Shown one piece after another: positions 17,479 through 25,061 of a DNA stretch of 64,000 bases. The DNA lies in the NCBI GenBank assembly GCA_026004775.1, contig BPJU01000003.1, positions 124,001-188,000 on the forward strand, given 5' to 3'. Positions within the stretch are counted from its first letter, which is position 1. Each line of letters begins with the position of its first letter. The DNA comes from Pirellulaceae bacterium. Lineage in GTDB: Bacteria; Planctomycetota; Planctomycetia; Pirellulales; Pirellulaceae. The position numbers and the translations under genes are program-made. Below the pieces are notes generated by a model. That model searched no databases. It saw only the letters and a list, made by a program, of their open reading frames with translations, and was not told the origin of the DNA.

Positions 17479-18708
17479 TCAACGATCCAACTCGGCGGCG
17501 ATGATGTTCAGACTTCCCAGCACCGCCACCACGTCGCTCAACGTGTGGCCGCGAATCAGGTGTGGAAACAGGGCGAAATGGATGAACGACGGCGGCCGGC
17601 AGCGAGCTCGGTAGGCCACGTCCGATCCATCGCCGACGATGTAAAACCCAAGTTCTCCATTGGGGGATTCAATTGCCCCGTACACTTCCTCGCACGGCAC
17701 CTGAAAGCCGCGATTCGGCATGATCAGCTCAAAATGCGTTATCGTGCCCTCGATCGTCTGGTAAACCTGTGATTTGTCCGGCAACGCCAATCGCTCGTCA
17801 ACCGCCACGTTCACCGGTCCCGGCGGCAGGTTCTCGATAGCCTGCTGGATGATCTTGAGACTTTCCCGCATCTCCGCCATCCGCACCAGATACCGCGCGT
17901 AGCAGTCACCCGCACGAGCACAGCATACCTGGAAGTCGAAGTCAGGGTAGGCCAGGTACGGTTCATCCTTGCGCAGGTCGCGGGTCACACCGCTGGCTCG
18001 AGCCACCGGCCCGGTAGCCCCGAAGTTGATGGCATCTTCCTTCGACAGCACTCCCACACCTTGGGTGCGGTCCACAAAAATCCGGTTGCGGTTCAGTAAC
18101 CGCTCCATGTCGCGGAGCGTGTCGGGAAAGGTGCGAACAAAGTCGCGGATCTTTTCTATCACCCGATCCGTGATGTCATACATCAATCCTCCGACACGCG
18201 TGTAGCTGTTGGTGAAACGAGCACCGCACAAGGTCTCGAAAATATCATAGATACGTTCTCGCTGGTAAAACGCATATAAGAAAAAGGTAAAAGCGCCGAC
18301 ATCCAGCCCCATGGCGCCGGTGCACAACAAGTGATCGCTGATCCGCGCAAGTTCGGCGACGATCACACGGATGTATTTACAGCGAGGTGTCAGTTCGATC
18401 CCCAGCAGTTTTTCGACCGCATGGTGCCAGGCCACATTGTTGGCCATGGGCGAGATATAGTTCATCCGGTCGGTGACGGTCACATATTGGTTGAAATCCA
18501 GATGCTCACCGATCTTTTCAAAGCCGCTGTGCAAGTAGCCGATATCCGGCACGGCATCGACGACTCGTTCACCGTCCAGCTTCAGCACCAGGCGTAATGT
18601 GGTATGAGTGGCCGGATGCTGGGGGCCAAAGTTCAGTGTCCAGATATAGTCCTGCTCGGCGGCCCCTTCGGGCTGTTCGGCTACCGCCGTAAGCTGCATT
18701 CCGTCCAT
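17479..18708 (-). CDS. nuoD: NADH-quinone oxidoreductase subunit D (49 kDa)
   Basis: Quinone-site subunit related to the large subunit of [NiFe] hydrogenases. Motifs include 'NFGPQHPATHTTLRLVLKLDGE', split here by its own length, 'DIGYLHSGFEKIGE' and 'VTVTDRMNYISPMANN'. The His of 'HP.TH' and the Tyr of 'DRMNY' fit the quinone-binding residues. Length is 409, normal for a stand-alone NuoD (no fusion to NuoC). Confidence 0.97.
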   Translation of the reverse strand: MDGMQLTAVAEQPEGAAEQDYIWTLNFGPQHPATHTTLRLVLKLDGERVVDAVPDIGYLHSGFEKIGEHLDFNQYVTVTDRMNYISPMANNVAWHHAVEKLLGIELTPRCKYIRVIVAELARISDHLLCTGAMGLDVGAFTFFLYAFYQRERIYDIFETLCGARFTNSYTRVGGLMYDITDRVIEKIRDFVRTFPDTLRDMERLLNRNRIFVDRTQGVGVLSKEDAINFGATGPVARASGVTRDLRKDEPYLAYPDFDFQVCCARAGDCYARYLVRMAEMRESLKIIQQAIENLPPGPVNVAVDERLALPDKSQVYQTIEGTITHFELIMPNRGFQVPCEEVYGAIESPNGELGFYIVGDGSDVAYRARCRPPSFIHFALFPHLIRGHTLSDVVAVLGSLNIIAAELDR

Positions 18709-18750
18709 TGCCGTTGCTCCTTGCCCCTGGCCAGGATCACCGCCGGCCGA

Positions 18751-19290
18751 CTAGCTGGCTCCGCGCCGCAACACCGGAAAGTTGTGCCGTTCGCCCCGGC
18801 CCTGTAACGGATAATCCTTGCGAAGTGGATGCGCCGTGAATTCTTCAGGCAGCAAGATCCGCCTCAAATTCGGGTGCCCCTCGAACCGGATGCCGAACAT
18901 GTCCCACACTTCACGCTCAAGCCAGTCGGCCGCTCGCCACAACGATACCACCGACGGCACCACCAGGTCGGGTTCATCCAAATAAACGCGCACGGTCAGC
19001 CGCTTGCCGTGCCGCGTTCCCAGCAACAAGTAAACCAAGCCAAAGCGGTGTTCGGCGCCTCGGTAATGCAAGTAATCCACGCACGTGATGTCCACCAGCA
19101 TATCGAACTGCTGTTCGTCCCGCAGGAAACGCATAACCGCAAGGAAGCTGTCGCGAGGAACCACGACCCGTGTCTGACCGCGAAACTCGCTGGCCTGGAT
19201 GTCGTCGAATCGCGCGCCTAGAGCCGCGACGACCTGAGGACACGACGTGTCCGTTGCTGGTTGTGTCGGGGATTGTGCATCACACGCCAC
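18751..19290 (-). CDS. nuoC: NADH-quinone oxidoreductase subunit C (30 kDa)
   Basis: Peripheral-arm subunit without cofactor. The family signature '[20 protein letters not shown]' with the following '[18 protein letters not shown]' is complete near residues 130-165. Length is 179, so it is a separate polypeptide rather than a NuoCD fusion. It overlaps the end of nuoB by 11 bp and ends about 40 bp before nuoD. Confidence 0.96.
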   Translation of the reverse strand: MACDAQSPTQPATDTSCPQVVAALGARFDDIQASEFRGQTRVVVPRDSFLAVMRFLRDEQQFDMLVDITCVDYLHYRGAEHRFGLVYLLLGTRHGKRLTVRVYLDEPDLVVPSVVSLWRAADWLEREVWDMFGIRFEGHPNLRRILLPEEFTAHPLRKDYPLQGRGERHNFPVLRRGAS

Positions 19291-19885
19291 GTGACTGGCC
19301 CCCTTGTTGCACGACGGCCGGTGCTCCGTGTGGAAGTCCGCCCATGGCGGCAGGCAACACCGGTAACACAGGTAGCTCCAACAAGGCTCGCTTCGGAGTA
19401 TCCACAGGTCCAGGCTGCGACACGATACCCTTGCCGCGCTGGATTTGTTCCTGAAGATCGATAATGGCCTGAATCAGTTGCTCCGGTCGCGGCGGACATC
19501 CCGGCACGTACATGTCGACGGGGATAAAGCGGTCAATTCCCTGTACCACGGCGTACGTATCGAAGACGCCGCCGGTCGAAGCACAAGCTCCCATCGAGAT
19601 GCACCACTTCGGCTCGTGCATCTGCTGCCAGATCCGTTGCAAGACCGGCAGCATCTTCATCACGACTCGGCCCGCAACGATCATCAAGTCGCACTGGCGC
19701 GGACTGAACCGAAATACCTCAGCTCCGAATCGGGCAATGTCGTGGCGACTGGCTCCCGTCGCCATCAGCTCGATGCCACAGCACGCTGTGGCAAACGGCA
19801 TCGGCCACAAGCTGTTCTTGCGGCACCAGTTGGCCAGCGCGTCGAGCCGCGTTACCAACACGTTGTCGGGTAATTCTACCGCCAT
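19280..19885 (-). CDS. nuoB: NADH-quinone oxidoreductase subunit B (cluster N2)
   Basis: Subunit that binds the terminal [4Fe-4S] cluster N2. The tandem-Cys motif '[12 protein letters not shown]', the '[13 protein letters not shown]' segment and '[12 protein letters not shown]' supply the four ligands. The frame is open further upstream (to 20035), but the ATG at 19885 ('MAVELPDNV') gives the normal length of 201 and a 10-bp overlap with nuoA, so I chose it. The C-terminal 40 residues after the last motif are not conserved. Confidence 0.96.
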   Translation of the reverse strand: MAVELPDNVLVTRLDALANWCRKNSLWPMPFATACCGIELMATGASRHDIARFGAEVFRFSPRQCDLMIVAGRVVMKMLPVLQRIWQQMHEPKWCISMGACASTGGVFDTYAVVQGIDRFIPVDMYVPGCPPRPEQLIQAIIDLQEQIQRGKGIVSQPGPVDTPKRALLELPVLPVLPAAMGGLPHGAPAVVQQGGQSRGV

Positions 19886-20271
19886 CGGAATAAACCTTTC
19901 CGCCAGACGTACGCCAGCCCGGCTGCCAATAGCCCAATGAACAACAACACGTCGGCCAACACCAGCCAACCATACGTCCCGGTTCCTCCGGGAAGCTGAG
20001 CCAACCCCGACGCATCCCGCAAGGCAACGGCCCACGGATACAAAAAGACCAGTTCCACGTCGAACACCAGAAACGCCACGGCCACCAAGTGGAACCGGAC
20101 GTCAAAACGCCGCCGCGCATCATGGATCGGGTCCATGCCGCTTTCGTAAGGCATCTGCTTGACCGGGGTCTTCAAGCGAGGCCCTATGAGCACGCCTGCC
20201 AGCCACATTCCTATGGCCAAAGCGAGCGCCAGGAGGGAAAAAACCAGGACCGGCAACAGGGCGTTGTTCAT
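19876..20271 (-). CDS. nuoA: NADH-quinone oxidoreductase subunit A
   Basis: Three-helix membrane subunit at the complex I arm junction. Characteristic residues include '[23 protein letters not shown]' (in two parts), with the Cys of the usual 'YECG' loop replaced by Ser, and '[20 protein letters not shown]', which holds the conserved membrane acidic residues. Length is 131. It is the first gene of the 14-gene operon, and all promoter signals for the operon should lie in 20272-20400. Confidence 0.95.
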   Translation of the reverse strand: MNNALLPVLVFSLLALALAIGMWLAGVLIGPRLKTPVKQMPYESGMDPIHDARRRFDVRFHLVAVAFLVFDVELVFLYPWAVALRDASGLAQLPGGTGTYGWLVLADVLLFIGLLAAGLAYVWRKGLFRWR

Positions 20272-20306
20272 ATCTGTTTAATCGGCAACAGGTTATGTCT
20301 TTCAAG

Positions 20307-20330
20307 ACTTTGTGAAATTTGTCACAAAGT
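20307..20330. promoter_or_regulatory. CRP/FNR-type palindromic operator upstream of nuoA
   Basis: A perfect inverted repeat: arms ACTTTGTGA and TCACAAAGT separated by 6 bp (AATTTG). The inner TGTGA-N6-TCACA core is exactly the consensus bound by the CRP branch of the CRP/FNR family. It lies 36-59 bp upstream of the nuoA start codon, in the only sizeable gap before the operon. Regulation by an oxygen-, redox- or cAMP-responsive CRP-like factor is an inference; no regulator gene is in the window. Confidence 0.6.
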
Positions 20331-20342
20331 AGGTCCAACAAA

Positions 20343-20370
20343 AACACGCCACAAATCCATCAGGCGTGTT
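20343..20370 (-). terminator. Hairpin followed by a T-rich run, upstream of nuoA
   Basis: AACACGCC (20343-20350) pairs with GGCGTGTT (20363-20370) around a 12-nt loop. Read on the minus strand the stem is followed by TTTTGTTG, which resembles a weak intrinsic terminator pointing toward nuoA. It could end read-through from upstream minus-strand transcription or belong to the operon leader. No minus-strand gene lies just upstream, so its role is unclear. Confidence 0.35.
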
Positions 20371-20662
20371 GCTTTGATCGTACCGATGCATCGTCAGGTC
20401 GTCAACGCCTAAGACCTATCGACGTGCCGCCAGTCAGGATTTCAGTAGGCCAGTACCTCCCCAGGGCAGTCGACTCTTGACTTGTGCAGCTTTCCGCGTC
20501 GGCACACCAGGCCGGACGCTGTTGGAACGCCTTGCACGAGACGGTTCCACCAAGTCCGGAGACAGTGTTGGTCACTTGGTTGCTGCTGAACGCCATACGG
20601 AAAACGTTCCTTCCCTTTGATTGAAACCACGCCATTGGTGGGAATAGAATGCACGAGGTTTT

Positions 20663-21538
20663 TTGAAGAGTGGCGAGCGCGACAGCCGCGGAGTAAACCG
20701 ATGGACTTTTTCGGAGATATTCCACCGCCAGCGAGCGGGGGACCCAATCGTGGATGGGCTTGAGGCTCGCGAGGCCGAATGGGTTCGCAAGGCGTTGGCT
20801 GATAATCCAGAAGAGCGTCCGACGTTAACCGCAGACCAATGGGTTACGGAGCTGAAGGCGATTTTACATAAGAGAGTCTCGCTGGGGCAGGATGTCGAAA
20901 CCGACGCGGGCAAAGTACGGGAAGCCGAGCCACAAGGCGAATTGCCGGTTGCTCAGGTTATAGCTGCGTTCGAAGGGCATACGGGCGGTGTCAACTCTTG
21001 CAGCTTTAGCCCCGATGGCCAGCGGATCGTAACCGGATCCGACGACAACACCGCCATTGTGTGGGATGCCCAAAGCGGCCAGCCGCTGCTTACGCTCAAT
21101 GGACACACGGAATGGATCCGGTGTTGCGCCTTTAGCCCGGATGGCCGACGGATCGTAGCAGGCTCTTGGGATGGTACCGCTATCGTATGGGATGCGGAAT
21201 GCGGCCAACCGCTGCTTACGCTCGAAGGGCATACGGACTGGGTCTGGTCTTGCAGCAATAGCCCGGACGGACGGCGGATCGTAACAGCCTCCGGGTTCAA
21301 ACTGACAATCTGGGACGCAGACGACGGTTCACCCGTGGCTTGGCTTTGGCCAGGAAGAGACGGCAACTGGCTGGTAGCTACGCCGCTAGGTTACTTCGAT
21401 GGTTCAGACGACTTTCGTAAGTTGATACGGCTGAAGGACTCTAGCGGCCGTATCTTGGAAAGCCCAGAACAAATCCGCCGCTACCACCGCCCTGACCTGG
21501 TGCGAAATATACTCGAAAGTGGTATACATGTAACGTAA
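20663..21538 (+). CDS. WD40-repeat protein, probable 5'-truncated remnant
   Basis: Three clear WD40 repeats lie around residues 100-230, each with the 'GHT..V....FSPDG.RIV.GS.D.TA.VWD' pattern. The tail 'LVATPLGYFDGSDDFRKLI' and 'RRYHRPDLV' resembles the end of planctomycete/cyanobacterial WD40 effector proteins. Residues 40-65 ('RKALADNPEERPTLTADQ') look like the last helix region of a Ser/Thr protein kinase C-lobe. The start is a TTG with no upstream kinase core, and the preceding 250 bp hold only broken frames. I infer a remnant of a larger kinase-WD40 protein. Three repeats are too few for a normal seven-blade propeller, which supports truncation. Confidence 0.55.
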   Translation: MKSGERDSRGVNRWTFSEIFHRQRAGDPIVDGLEAREAEWVRKALADNPEERPTLTADQWVTELKAILHKRVSLGQDVETDAGKVREAEPQGELPVAQVIAAFEGHTGGVNSCSFSPDGQRIVTGSDDNTAIVWDAQSGQPLLTLNGHTEWIRCCAFSPDGRRIVAGSWDGTAIVWDAECGQPLLTLEGHTDWVWSCSNSPDGRRIVTASGFKLTIWDADDGSPVAWLWPGRDGNWLVATPLGYFDGSDDFRKLIRLKDSSGRILESPEQIRRYHRPDLVRNILESGIHVT

Positions 21539-21741
21539 TATCCGCGGGTTGTGTCGCCCTGGTACGGACTCCACCCAATGCTGTTCGGACCCATCGTGTC
21601 CGGCACGCTAAGTGCTTTCGCGCGCCAGCGGCGGTTAATCGGCGTCGGTCGGATCTAGTTCGGCCGGCACGAAGTAGTTTGCAAAGACCAATTGGGCAAA
21701 GAATTAGGTTGCGTACCCACTTTACCGAAAGGAGAACCTCC

Positions 21742-21972
21742 GTGAAGTGGCAAGAACGGATCGTCATTGACCCCAAGATCCTGGTGGGAAAGCCCGTGAT
21801 CAAAGGCACTCGTATCTCCGTCGAGTTTGTGATCGACCTGCTCGGGCGGGGATGGACGACCGAGCAGATTCTCCGCGAGTACGATCACCTGACGACCGAG
21901 GACATTCAAGCCTGCCTGGCTTACGCCAGTGAGGTGCTCAAGAGCGAGCAGGTCTATATGACACCCCGTTGA
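21742..21972 (+). CDS. DUF433 antitoxin
   Basis: A 76-residue DUF433 protein. The core 'ILVGKPVIKGTRISVEFVIDLL' (in parts) and 'GWTTEQILREYDHLTTEDIQACLAYA' are typical. DUF433 proteins carry a winged-helix-like DNA-binding fold and act as antitoxins for PIN-like toxins. The GTG at 21742 is preceded by AAGGAG at a good distance, so I prefer it over the in-frame start at 21679. The stop overlaps an upstream start option of the toxin frame, a normal antitoxin-first arrangement. Confidence 0.85.
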   Translation: MKWQERIVIDPKILVGKPVIKGTRISVEFVIDLLGRGWTTEQILREYDHLTTEDIQACLAYASEVLKSEQVYMTPR

Positions 21973-21980
21973 GACCGGCT

Positions 21981-22346
21981 ATGAAGTTCCTGATGCATGA
22001 AAACGTCTCCGGCACGGTGATCCGCATCCAGCGTGGTCACGATGTGTCCGCCGTTAAAGAATTCCTGCGTGGGGCTCCGGACCAGGAAGTGTTGCGGCGG
22101 GCACATGCAGAGCACCGCGTGGTGGTGACCCACGACAAAGAGTTCGGGGAGTTGGCCTTCCGGTTCGGACTGCCCGCTTCGTGCGGTGTCATTCTACTCA
22201 GGGTTGGTGGGGGCAACCCCGATGAAGACAACCGGCGGATCGTTGAGGCACTGGAGGCTTGAGAGGACTGGGCCGGCCATTTTACCGTCGTCACCAATGA
22301 CCGAATCCGGATGCGCCCGCTGCCGACGATTGCAGGAGGTGTTTAG
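21981..22346 (+). pseudogene. DUF5615 PIN-like toxin, interrupted by an in-frame TGA
   Basis: The first 94 codons encode a DUF5615 PIN-like toxin: 'GHDVSAVKEF', 'HRVVVTHDKEFGELAF' and 'CGVILLRVGG' are all present. A TGA at 22260-22262 stops translation, but the same frame continues with the expected family C-terminus ('DWAGHFTVVTNDRIRMRPLP') to TAG at 22344-22346, giving 121 residues without the stop. The first acidic position of the PIN-like site, normally in 'ADENV', reads 'MHENV' with His for Asp. Stop and substitution together suggest an inactivated toxin next to an intact antitoxin. A shorter functional product (ending at 22262) cannot be excluded. Confidence 0.75.
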
Positions 22347-22476
22347 TGGCCAAACTACCCCGGAAGTGCCGCCGTGAAGTGGTGAAGCTGCGGGAGTACT
22401 TGCGGTGCGGCGAGCTTCCGCCAACGTCATGTCGACGGCTCGCGTGGCCCTGGACCGACTCCAGAAACTCTCATGA
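22347..22476 (+). pseudogene. Small gene remnant with a frameshift
   Basis: A GTG at 22347, preceded by GGAGG, opens a frame with basic residues ('KLPRKCRREVVKLREYLR'). After about 28 codons the sense-looking frame switches by one base to 'ANVMSTARVALDRLQKLS' followed by TGA at 22474-22476. I read this as a short gene with one indel, immediately downstream of the interrupted toxin. The family is not recognised, and the call is tentative because both halves are short. Confidence 0.25.
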
Positions 22477-22557
22477 ATCGCGTCATCCCGGACCGGCTTG
22501 GCTAACCAAAGTTTATAAATGGCTTTTTCTGAACCGTGCGAGCACTTGCGCAATCTT

Positions 22558-22893
22558 CTAAAACACGTCCAGGATAAAGTGATGCCCGGAATGGTATCGG
22601 TGTCCGGCCGGGTACATGTTATGCCATTTCTTGTTGTACACCGGTATGCGCATTTCCGGGGGATATCGGTAGTAGAGCGATTCGTCGCTGCGATAGTATT
22701 CGCTACCCCAAAAGTTTTGCGGATAAAAAACGTACGGGTAGTGGTAGAAGCGGTCCCAATCGTGAGTCTGATAAGCGCCGCCCCACACACGGCCAAAGGC
22801 GCGCGGCTGTTGCGCTTCGAGCCGATCGGCCACCGTACCCGCCAAGACTGCCCCCAGCAGTGCCAACAGCCACACCAATTTACGGCGTTTCAT
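22558..22893 (-). CDS. Small secreted Tyr-rich protein, planctomycete-type
   Basis: The start at 22893 gives a classic signal peptide ('KLVWLLALLGAVLAG') followed by a mature part rich in Tyr, His, Trp and Pro ('YYRYPPEMRIPVYNKKWH'). The frame is open further upstream but only the 22893 start places a signal peptide at the N-terminus. I recall similar short Tyr/His-rich exported proteins in Pirellulaceae, but no function can be assigned from sequence. Length is 111 residues. Confidence 0.6.
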   Translation of the reverse strand: MKRRKLVWLLALLGAVLAGTVADRLEAQQPRAFGRVWGGAYQTHDWDRFYHYPYVFYPQNFWGSEYYRSDESLYYRYPPEMRIPVYNKKWHNMYPAGHRYHSGHHFILDVF

Positions 22894-23473
22894 TTCAGGA
22901 CCCTCGACCAATACCGGCGTTGTGTTGCTTTCTCCGATGAAGGAGTACGCGGTTGGCGAGGCTGCCCAGCAGTCTCGGTCCGCGCTACTCCCATGGTTTA
23001 CCATCGGCTCATGCCCCAGCCGGAATTCACAGAATGATCGCTCCCGTCGCCAGCATTGATCCGTTCGGCATTGACGTTGTAAGTGCGCCCGGCCATCCGT
23101 GTTACATCTGCCCTCACCGGCAAAGCTCCTCATAGGGCAATCCGGCAATGCCTTCGGTCGTCGGCCAGTTCATAGGGTGGCCATGAAGACCGCTGCTTTG
23201 CCTGGCTACTCAGGAAACTGTCGCAGTATAAAGACGTACACTTCCCGCACAGGGCAAACTCGAGCGTGAAATTTCCAAAATTTTTTGAATTTTTTTTGAA
23301 GATTTGTCTGGCTTGTTCGCCTTTTCCACCGGAGGCCCGAATGAAGCGGCCAAGGGATTTCCGGGGTCAGGCAGACAGGAATAGCGAACGTAACCCGGAT
23401 TCCCAAAGCGGCTTCCGGTGAGGTGTGTCGGGCCAACTGACAACAAGTTCCTTTTTGTGTAAGGAGTAGTGCG
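22894..23473. other. Intergenic region between divergent genes, with an A/T tract
   Basis: This 580-bp gap separates two divergently transcribed genes and should hold both promoters. No coding frame is convincing. An A/T-rich stretch at about 23272-23307 resembles the repeated elements at 58642-58822. AAGGAG at 23461 is the ribosome-binding site of the following gene. Confidence 0.4.
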
Positions 23474-24280
23474 ATGTTCGTAAAACTGAATCGCTGGTGG
23501 ATCGTCACGGTTTTGGGAGCGTTGGTGGCAAGCAGTCTGGGAGTGGCCACGAGCTGGAGCTATGTCAAAACAGCTTGGCGAGGTGTGGGGAAGTCGATCC
23601 GCGACGCTACGCCGATCGGTTTCGAACTTCAACGGCTGGCCGGAATGATCCAGGACCTGGAGCCGGAGATCCGCCGCAACCAACAGGTGGTGGCTCAGCT
23701 TGAAATCGAGTGCGAGTATCTGGATCGCGAAGTGGCCACGATGAAGGCCAAGCAGGACGAGATGGTAGCCCAGATGCGCAAACTGCGCGAAGCACTCGAC
23801 AAACCGGATAGCAATTACATCTTCGCGGGACAAACCTACACCCGGACGCAAGTCGAACACGATCTTGCCCGGCGGCTGGATCAGTACGAGCAGTCCAAAG
23901 CCCAACTGGCTGCCAAAGAACAGTTGCTGCAACAGCGGCGGCGCACGCTTGAGGCCGCTACGGCAAAAGTATCCGAGTACCGGCGTCAATACGAACAGCT
24001 TGTGATGAAATCCGAATCGCTCCAGGCTGAACTGAAGCTGGTCGAAGCGGCTCAAGCTGCCGGCAAGTTCCAGTTCGACACGTCGAAACTGGCCCAGACC
24101 AAGCAACTGGCTCAAGATGTCGAAAAGCGCATCCGTGTTCTCCAGCGGCTGGTCGATGCTGAGCGGCAGTCGTACGACGGAATCCCCGTCGAAGCCGACA
24201 ACCGCCCCGTAACGGAGCGATTTGATGAGCTGTTCGGAGCACCAGGGGCCGAATCGCATGGCGCCAAGTCGGGAACGTAG
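23474..24280 (+). CDS. Membrane-anchored coiled-coil protein
   Basis: One N-terminal TM helix ('WWIVTVLGALVASSLGVA') is followed by about 190 residues of heptad-rich coiled coil from residue 45 to 230 (runs such as 'EIRRNQQVVAQLEIECEYLD'). A short non-helical hairpin 'YIFAGQTYTRTQVEHDL' interrupts it near residue 115. AAGGAG lies 7 bp before the ATG. Similar predicted coiled-coil proteins with this 'AGQTYTR' break are, from memory, common in planctomycetes, and the function is unknown. The gene is followed by another membrane protein and an FHA protein on the same strand, possibly one operon. Confidence 0.6.
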   Translation: MFVKLNRWWIVTVLGALVASSLGVATSWSYVKTAWRGVGKSIRDATPIGFELQRLAGMIQDLEPEIRRNQQVVAQLEIECEYLDREVATMKAKQDEMVAQMRKLREALDKPDSNYIFAGQTYTRTQVEHDLARRLDQYEQSKAQLAAKEQLLQQRRRTLEAATAKVSEYRRQYEQLVMKSESLQAELKLVEAAQAAGKFQFDTSKLAQTKQLAQDVEKRIRVLQRLVDAERQSYDGIPVEADNRPVTERFDELFGAPGAESHGAKSGT

Positions 24281-24370
24281 AAGCGGTGTGCCAACTCGGA
24301 GCTCGAAACTTGGTGATCGGAAAGTTTTCGGGAGTCTGGCAAGCTGCCGGTGCCAAGTGAGGGTATTGCG

Positions 24371-24985
24371 ATGAAAGCTCCAATTTACATCGCGATGGTG
24401 CTTGTGATAGTCGCAGCGGCCGCACGTGGCGAGCAATCGAATGAGGCCCGGGCAGTGGCGGACAGCTCTTCGGCTGCACGCACTGTCCGGGCCTCCAGCG
24501 GCCGGTGCGTCGGGCTGACCGAGCAGGAAGCCGCCGTTGAGGCCGAGCAGAAAGCCGGCCAGTGCCTGAGGGCCGAATTGAGTAAACTGGCTGAAGAACT
24601 CGCCGGCAGGAAATTGACTGAATACGAATTGACACAGCAACTCGTCTGGTTGTATTCCCAGCCGGGCGTGGAGCGCAAGGACGATCGTACAGTTGACCGG
24701 AAGCCCTACGGTCCGGTGGTGGAACACTCGATTCGGCTCCAATTGCCGCAATCGGTTATCCGTGATTGGGCGACCCGCCTGGCGGCTCGGCAGAAGACAC
24801 ACCGGTTTTCCATTCTCGCAGGAGCGGCTGCCACGGTTTTCGCGTGGCTGGGAGGTTTGGCGGGTGCAGTTCGGCTGGATCGAGCCACCGGGGGATACTA
24901 TCGATCTGTGCTACTGGTAAGCTCGTTTACGGCACTGAGTTCTGCATCTGTGATCGGGTGGGCGTGGTTGATCTGGGTAATGTAA
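24371..24985 (+). CDS. Exported/membrane protein of unknown function
   Basis: The start at 24371 yields a signal-like segment ('IYIAMVLVIVAAAARG'). A helical mid-region (about residues 55-100, Glu/Ala-rich) follows, then two C-terminal TM helices ('FSILAGAAATVFAWLGGLAGA' in parts, and 'LSSASVIGWAWLIWVM') ending at the last residue. I recognise no family. It lies 90 bp downstream of the coiled-coil gene and 76 bp before the FHA gene, so it may share their transcript and act at the membrane with them. Confidence 0.55.
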   Translation: MKAPIYIAMVLVIVAAAARGEQSNEARAVADSSSAARTVRASSGRCVGLTEQEAAVEAEQKAGQCLRAELSKLAEELAGRKLTEYELTQQLVWLYSQPGVERKDDRTVDRKPYGPVVEHSIRLQLPQSVIRDWATRLAARQKTHRFSILAGAAATVFAWLGGLAGAVRLDRATGGYYRSVLLVSSFTALSSASVIGWAWLIWVM

Positions 24986-25061
24986 AGGCCGGATGGAAAC
25001 AGAAAATAGGTCTCCCAAATAATAGGTTAACGGCCGGCGTGGCAGTCGACGGAGTAAAATC

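Noticed and set aside
5142-19500. Many plus-strand frames opposite the nuo genes (for example 8887-9507, 13183-13917)
   Set aside because: All lie antisense to strongly conserved nuo genes and carry no motif; they reflect GC-rich codon bias.
20572-20913. Minus-strand frame upstream of the WD40 fragment
   Set aside because: No motif, overlaps the WD40 frame antisense, and compositionally like a shadow.
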